From contig CAZUPD010000003.1 in NCBI GenBank assembly GCA_964621785.1, positions 106,590 through 170,589 of the forward strand: 64,000 bases of DNA. The letters run 5' to 3'. The first letter of the stretch is position 1. The number at the start of each line of letters is the position of its first letter. The notes below the pieces were generated by a model. It did no database searches and was not told where the DNA came from. It saw only the letters and a program-made list of their open reading frames with translations. The position numbers and the translations under genes were made by a program. Below, piece after piece: positions 60,332-64,000 of the stretch. The DNA comes from JACKDW01 sp964621785. Lineage in GTDB: Bacteria; Myxococcota_A; Polyangia; Nannocystales; Nannocystaceae.

Positions 60332-63253
60332 ATGACCGACAAAAGCGATACGCGAGAGCTCGCCAATACCGTGCTGATGGCGACGGCATCCTCGGGGGTG
60401 CCCGCGTCAACCGCCCGTGGCGGGCGTGAACCGGGCGACCGCCTCGATCGGTACATCATTCTCGACCGCCTCGGCGAAGGGGGCATGGGAATGGTCTACG
60501 CCGCCTACGATCCCAAGCTCGACCGCAAAGTTGCACTCAAGGTGCTTCAATCAGGTCTCGTCGGGCGTTCACGGGCCGAGGGACGTGAGCGGATGGTGGC
60601 CGAGGCCCGGGCGCTCGCGCGGGTCAACCACGTCAATGTTGTCGGCGTGCACGACGTCGGGGTCAGTGGCGAGGAGGTGTTCGTCGGCATGGAACTCGTC
60701 GACGGACGCTCTCTCGATACCTGGCTAAAAGAACAGGAACGAACCTGGCCCGAAGTTCTCGCCGTCTTTGTCGATGTCGGCCGGGGTCTGTGTGCCGTCC
60801 ACGATGCCGGGCTCATCCATCGGGATGTCAAGCCCGCCAACATCCTCATCGGTCGTGACGGACGTGTGCGGGTGACGGACTTTGGCTTGGCCCGTCCACT
60901 ACATGACGCACCCACGCTCGAAGGTTCCGAGCTCGCGGTCGTCGAAGGTTCCGTCGCCCAGCCACGGATGGATATCACCGCGACGGGGGCCTACCTCGGT
61001 ACCCCAGCCTATATGTCCCCAGAGCAATTTTCGGGCATCGAGGTGACGGCAAAAAGTGACCAGTTTGGCTTTGCAGCTGCATGTTGGGACAGCCTCTATG
61101 GCGGTCCACCATTTTCCGGAGACACGTTTCAAACCCTGCGCAACCAGGTACTCGGCGGTGAACTGCGCGAGCCAACCAACATCAACGCAGTGCCGCGTTG
61201 GATCTACGACATCCTCCTGCGCGCACTCAGCCGTGAGCCACACAAGCGTTGGCCGTCGATGGCGGAGATGGTCGAAGCCTTGGCCGCGGGCGATCCTCGG
61301 GCGCGACGACGGCGATGGATATTCGCCGGTACGGCAGCAGCCGTTGTCGCCAGTCTCGCAGTGGGTGTGGTCGCCCACCAGCGCGCGCAGACCCAAGAAG
61401 TCGTCGACGCCTGTCATGCATCTACAACTTTCTTGGTGTGGGGTGATGCACAGAAAAAACGCGTGATGGATCAATTCCTTGTCAGCGGGGCGGCCCATCC
61501 CGGGCAAACCGCGACCAAGGTCATTGCCGCACTCGACGACTACGCCGCGGACTGGCGCCTCGCACGGGCCGAGGCTTGCCTCGATTTTGAGGTCCACCAC
61601 ACACTCGAACCGCGCCTCGGGCAGCGGAGTCTCGAATGCCTCGATACCCGCGCGGCCCAATTTGAGGCGGTCGTCGACCTCCTCCAAGATCCGGATGCTC
61701 TTTTGGTCACCCGTGCCCTTCGCATGGTGCAGGGGCTCGGTGATTTGCAACGTTGCCGCGACCTTCAGCACCTCAGCCAGTTGCCACCCCGACCCGAGGA
61801 CCCACAGATCCGCGAGCAGATCAACGATTTGTCAAAGGCCCTCGCCCGTCTACAGGCTGAGGAGTATGCCGGAAACTACGAGGAGGGGTTGAAGACTGCC
61901 CGCGAGGTTCTCCGCGACGCCGAAGCCCTTGCCCACCGGGAATTAGTTGCTGACACACATTATCAAGTCGGGGCATTTCTCGAAAAACTCGGACGGTACG
62001 AAGCGGCTGTCGAACATTTTGTCACCGCCTATCGCGAGGCAGCAGTCGCCGGAAATGAGGAGTCTGCCGGAAATGCGGCACGGATCCTCGCCCATACCGA
62101 AGGTTTCCAACTCGCGCGCTACGACACAGGTCTTCGGTGGGCCCAGGTCGCCGAGGTGCACCACCGGCGGGGGCATCGACTCGAGAGCATGGACGAGGCG
62201 CAACGTTTAGATGTCCTCGCAGTCATGTATGAAATGAAAGGAGACTTCGACCGCGCCATCACGATCCACGAACAATCCCTCGCCCTACGCCGCACGATCG
62301 ACCCCCGCGATAAGAGCGTCTCGTTTGGGCTGCACAACTTTGCCGGCGTGTTGCACACTGCCGGTCAACACGAGCGTGCGCGGAAACTGCAAAAAGAGGC
62401 GGTCGCCGGGTTTGAACGTCACTTCGGACGCGACAATCCGACGACAGGACACGCCCTCTTCGCGCTCGGGAACCTCGAAAACAAGCTCGGCAATCCACAC
62501 GAAGCCGACCGCCTGTTCGGCGAAGTGCTCACCGTGTTTCGAGCGAGTCTGGGCGAGAAACATCCAGACATCGCGGATGTACTCAATTCACAGGCGACGA
62601 CCCATCTGTTGTTGGGGGATACCGAGAAGGCCATCGAGCTGTCGAAAAGGGCAGTTGACATCCACATTGAGACGTTACCCAAACAACACCCCGACATCGG
62701 TCGCAGCTACTTTTTTCTCGCCGAGGCCCAACACGCAGCTGGGTACGACGACGATGCGAAGGCCGCATTGAAGGCCGCGATCACGATCCTGCGGACCCAT
62801 CCCGACAAGACCTATTGGCTCGCTAAAGCCCAGTGTCTGCTGGGGGAGATCCATATCCTCAAGCAAGACCCCGAAGCTGCGCTGCAGGAGTTTGAGCAAA
62901 CGTTTGTCGCCCTCGGCGAACCCGATGGTGAGCCATCGTCGTGGCGAACCCGGGCAACGATCGGGCAGGCGTGGGCACAGCTACAGGTCTCCGAGAACCA
63001 CTCGGGGTCGACAGGAGCATTGTCAACGTTGGAAAGGCTGGCCGAGGATCCTACGCTTGCGAAAACAGAACGGGCACGTGCCGCGATTGCCCTGGCAAGT
63101 GTGCTCCAGACCGAGGATCGTGAGCGGGCACGGGAGTGGTCGAAGTCTGCGGAGCAGTTGTTGGCACAGGTCGAGCACTCGGTCGAGGGCGGGCGCCTGC
63201 GTGAACGAGCAGATGAGTTGGCGGAGGTTTTGGCGGGGTCTGGCAGTTCGTAA
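60332..63253 (+). CDS. Transmembrane Ser/Thr kinase with long TPR tail (paralogue B)
   Basis: 973 residues from ATG 60332. Kinase domain about 40-310, intact: RLGEGGMGMVYAAYD, VALKVL, HRDVKPANILIG, VTDFGLAR and MSPEQFSG. One membrane helix (RWIFAGTAAAVVASLAVGVV, about 328-348). Mid-region ACLDFEVHHTLEPRLGQRSL then ECLDTRAAQFEAV parallels paralogue A. The C-terminal 430 residues are tetratricopeptide repeats of the kinesin-light-chain kind (HNFAGVLHTAGQHERARKLQ, HALFALGNLENKLGNPHEA, HPDIADVLNSQATTHLLLGD). This architecture is very common in myxobacteria. Expected topology: kinase in cytoplasm, TPRs in periplasm. Iterated palindromes at 61072 and 61415. Confidence 0.92.
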   Translation: MTDKSDTRELANTVLMATASSGVPASTARGGREPGDRLDRYIILDRLGEGGMGMVYAAYDPKLDRKVALKVLQSGLVGRSRAEGRERMVAEARALARVNHVNVVGVHDVGVSGEEVFVGMELVDGRSLDTWLKEQERTWPEVLAVFVDVGRGLCAVHDAGLIHRDVKPANILIGRDGRVRVTDFGLARPLHDAPTLEGSELAVVEGSVAQPRMDITATGAYLGTPAYMSPEQFSGIEVTAKSDQFGFAAACWDSLYGGPPFSGDTFQTLRNQVLGGELREPTNINAVPRWIYDILLRALSREPHKRWPSMAEMVEALAAGDPRARRRRWIFAGTAAAVVASLAVGVVAHQRAQTQEVVDACHASTTFLVWGDAQKKRVMDQFLVSGAAHPGQTATKVIAALDDYAADWRLARAEACLDFEVHHTLEPRLGQRSLECLDTRAAQFEAVVDLLQDPDALLVTRALRMVQGLGDLQRCRDLQHLSQLPPRPEDPQIREQINDLSKALARLQAEEYAGNYEEGLKTAREVLRDAEALAHRELVADTHYQVGAFLEKLGRYEAAVEHFVTAYREAAVAGNEESAGNAARILAHTEGFQLARYDTGLRWAQVAEVHHRRGHRLESMDEAQRLDVLAVMYEMKGDFDRAITIHEQSLALRRTIDPRDKSVSFGLHNFAGVLHTAGQHERARKLQKEAVAGFERHFGRDNPTTGHALFALGNLENKLGNPHEADRLFGEVLTVFRASLGEKHPDIADVLNSQATTHLLLGDTEKAIELSKRAVDIHIETLPKQHPDIGRSYFFLAEAQHAAGYDDDAKAALKAAITILRTHPDKTYWLAKAQCLLGEIHILKQDPEAALQEFEQTFVALGEPDGEPSSWRTRATIGQAWAQLQVSENHSGSTGALSTLERLAEDPTLAKTERARAAIALASVLQTEDRERAREWSKSAEQLLAQVEHSVEGGRLRERADELAEVLAGSGSS

Positions 63254-63309
63254 GTACTGTGAATCGAGCTGCGTTCGGTGACAAACACGAGCGTATGAAG
63301 GAAAGCCAC

Positions 63310-63996
63310 TCACATCCCGGCTAGGAATGTATACTGCTTCGCATACCAGCGCTCGGGCCAGGTATCGATCACCGATGGTCGTGCGCGCATACGTTGGCAA
63401 AAATGCTCGAGTGCCGGGTAGTTTGCTTCGAGTTCAAACCCGAGATGGACCGCCGTCGCGACATAGGCGAACACCGAGAAATCTGCGAGTGACAGGGAGG
63501 CGCCGGCCGACCACGGGTTTTTGTTGTAGTAGCGCTCCCAGTGGCGCAACTCGCTGTGGAGGTTGACGACCTGTCGCTCGATTTGGCCGACGTCGAGGTC
63601 GAGGCCACGGGTTTGCATGAGGTAGCGAAACAGGGCCATCCCCGCGGCTTTGAGGTTTTCCGATTCGTGCAGTCGCGTGAGTGCGGCGGCTCGTGCAGGC
63701 AGATCATGCGGCATCAGTCCCGGGACCGGAAACGCAAACTCGAGGTAGCTAAGGCAGGCGAAACACTCAAACACATTGGTGTTCCCGTGGCTGAGGACCG
63801 GGATGGTACCCCGCGGATTGCGGGCCAGCATCGCCGGAGTGCGGTGTTCCTTGGCCGTGAACGATAGGCGGACGACGTTGTACTCGAGGGCTTTCTCCTC
63901 GAGAACCATGTGCACCATCCACGAGGGCGGCGAGCACTCGACCCTGCGCCCCGTGTCGAAGTCGGTCATATACACGGTCAACGTATCGTCGTTCAT
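63310..63996 (-). CDS. Glutathione S-transferase family protein
   Basis: 228 residues, ATG at 63996, four bases from the right edge. The N-terminal thioredoxin-like domain (about 7-88) has CSPPSWMVHMVLEEKALEYN, where a Ser or Cys would be the catalytic residue, the cis-Pro segment NPRGTIPVLSHG and FECFACLSYLE in place of the usual ESxAI motif. The C-terminal helical domain has WSAGASLSLADFSVFAYV (the conserved N-capping S/T-xx-D of GSTs). It conjugates glutathione or acts as a reductase on small electrophiles; substrate unknown. Cytoplasmic. The upstream promoter is outside the window. Confidence 0.85.
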   Translation of the reverse strand: MNDDTLTVYMTDFDTGRRVECSPPSWMVHMVLEEKALEYNVVRLSFTAKEHRTPAMLARNPRGTIPVLSHGNTNVFECFACLSYLEFAFPVPGLMPHDLPARAAALTRLHESENLKAAGMALFRYLMQTRGLDLDVGQIERQVVNLHSELRHWERYYNKNPWSAGASLSLADFSVFAYVATAVHLGFELEANYPALEHFCQRMRARPSVIDTWPERWYAKQYTFLAGM

Positions 63997-64000
63997 CGCG

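Larger units (their letters stand above)
1437..61424. repeat. Dispersed iterated palindrome TGYANNTRCA (at least 32 copies)
   Basis: A 10-bp degenerate palindrome, half-site TGYA, recurs at these start positions: 1437, 12125, 14746, 15239, 15614, 24081, 29584, 30248, 30347, 38164, 39334, 41028, 41623, 41717, 42254, 42632, 43186, 44656, 44905, 46085, 47674, 48740, 50901, 51602, 51781, 55144, 57170, 57412, 58398, 59580, 61072, 61415. At about 63 % G+C roughly two would be expected. Commonest forms are TGCAGATACA, TGCAGATGCA and TGTATCTGCA; flanks are often A/T rich, and 39334 extends to the palindrome AAATGCACATACATTT. Most copies are inside CDSs, usually as GCA-xxT-RCA codons but also in other phases, so selection appears to act on DNA rather than protein. 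One-mismatch variants (for example near 11508, 17567, 31172 and 56838) add to the total. Function unknown. Confidence 0.85.

Overview
The window reads as chromosomal DNA of a G+C-rich member of the Myxococcota, probably of the Nannocystis/Plesiocystis/Enhygromyxa type. The grounds are: several Hanks-type Ser/Thr kinases, two of them fused to long TPR tails; many lipoproteins and secreted proteins with Ser/Thr/Asp/Gly-rich linkers; a MYXO-CTERM-like sorting tail; AgmX/TonB-like C-terminal domains; and an EF-G of the spirochaete/planctomycete/delta-proteobacterial (mitochondrial EFG1-like) type. No rRNA, tRNA, CRISPR array, phage or insertion sequence was recognised.

Layout. 1-12.7 kb: end of a PP2C phosphatase, a secreted leucine-rich-repeat protein, an SRPBCC protein, a three-gene SDR / saccharopine-dehydrogenase-like / APH-kinase-like cluster, a PI-PLC-like lipoprotein, a carotenoid-isomerase-like oxidoreductase, an AstE/aspartoacylase-like protein, a WD40 lipoprotein and a Nudix hydrolase. 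12.75-13.26 kb: a hairpin-rich minisatellite. 13.3-18.6 kb: a very large acidic pseudokinase with a TonB-like tail, and a TPR lipoprotein. 18.7-23.9 kb: coaD with two small followers, a MYXO-CTERM-like surface protein, and the mtnB-mtnD-ahcY methionine-salvage / SAM-cycle group. 23.9-25.9 kb: a gene-poor stretch with a basic winged-helix-like protein and a good terminator, then fusA. 28-35.5 kb: a soluble Ser/Thr kinase with an inverted repeat over its promoter, a solitary adenine-specific DNA methyltransferase, a metallophosphoesterase, a ricin-type lectin and truD. 35.6-44 kb: an ExbB-ExbD-TonB-receptor-lipoprotein group running straight into ctpA and a YibQ-like gene. 44-52.7 kb: an FHA protein, an S9 peptidase, a CrtI-like oxidoreductase, a polytopic membrane protein and an EAD1-CHAT caspase-like protein. 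53-64 kb: a probable broken gene, an exported lipoprotein, two paralogous kinase-TPR proteins with a divergent lipoprotein/TPR pair between them, and a GST.

Two signals cut across the gene list. First, the degenerate palindrome TGYANNTRCA occurs at least 32 times (about 2 expected at this base composition). It lies mostly inside genes, in several reading phases, and is carried by otherwise unusual GCA/ACA/TTA codons; most copies lie after 29 kb. Second, many first-in-unit genes have a -10 hexamer (TAnnnT or close) ending exactly 6-7 nt before the start codon, implying leaderless mRNAs, whereas internal genes carry Shine-Dalgarno sequences. At two divergent gene pairs a single symmetric AT element appears to provide the -10 box for both directions.

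All assignments come from reading translated sequence and motifs by eye. No database search, alignment or structure prediction was run.
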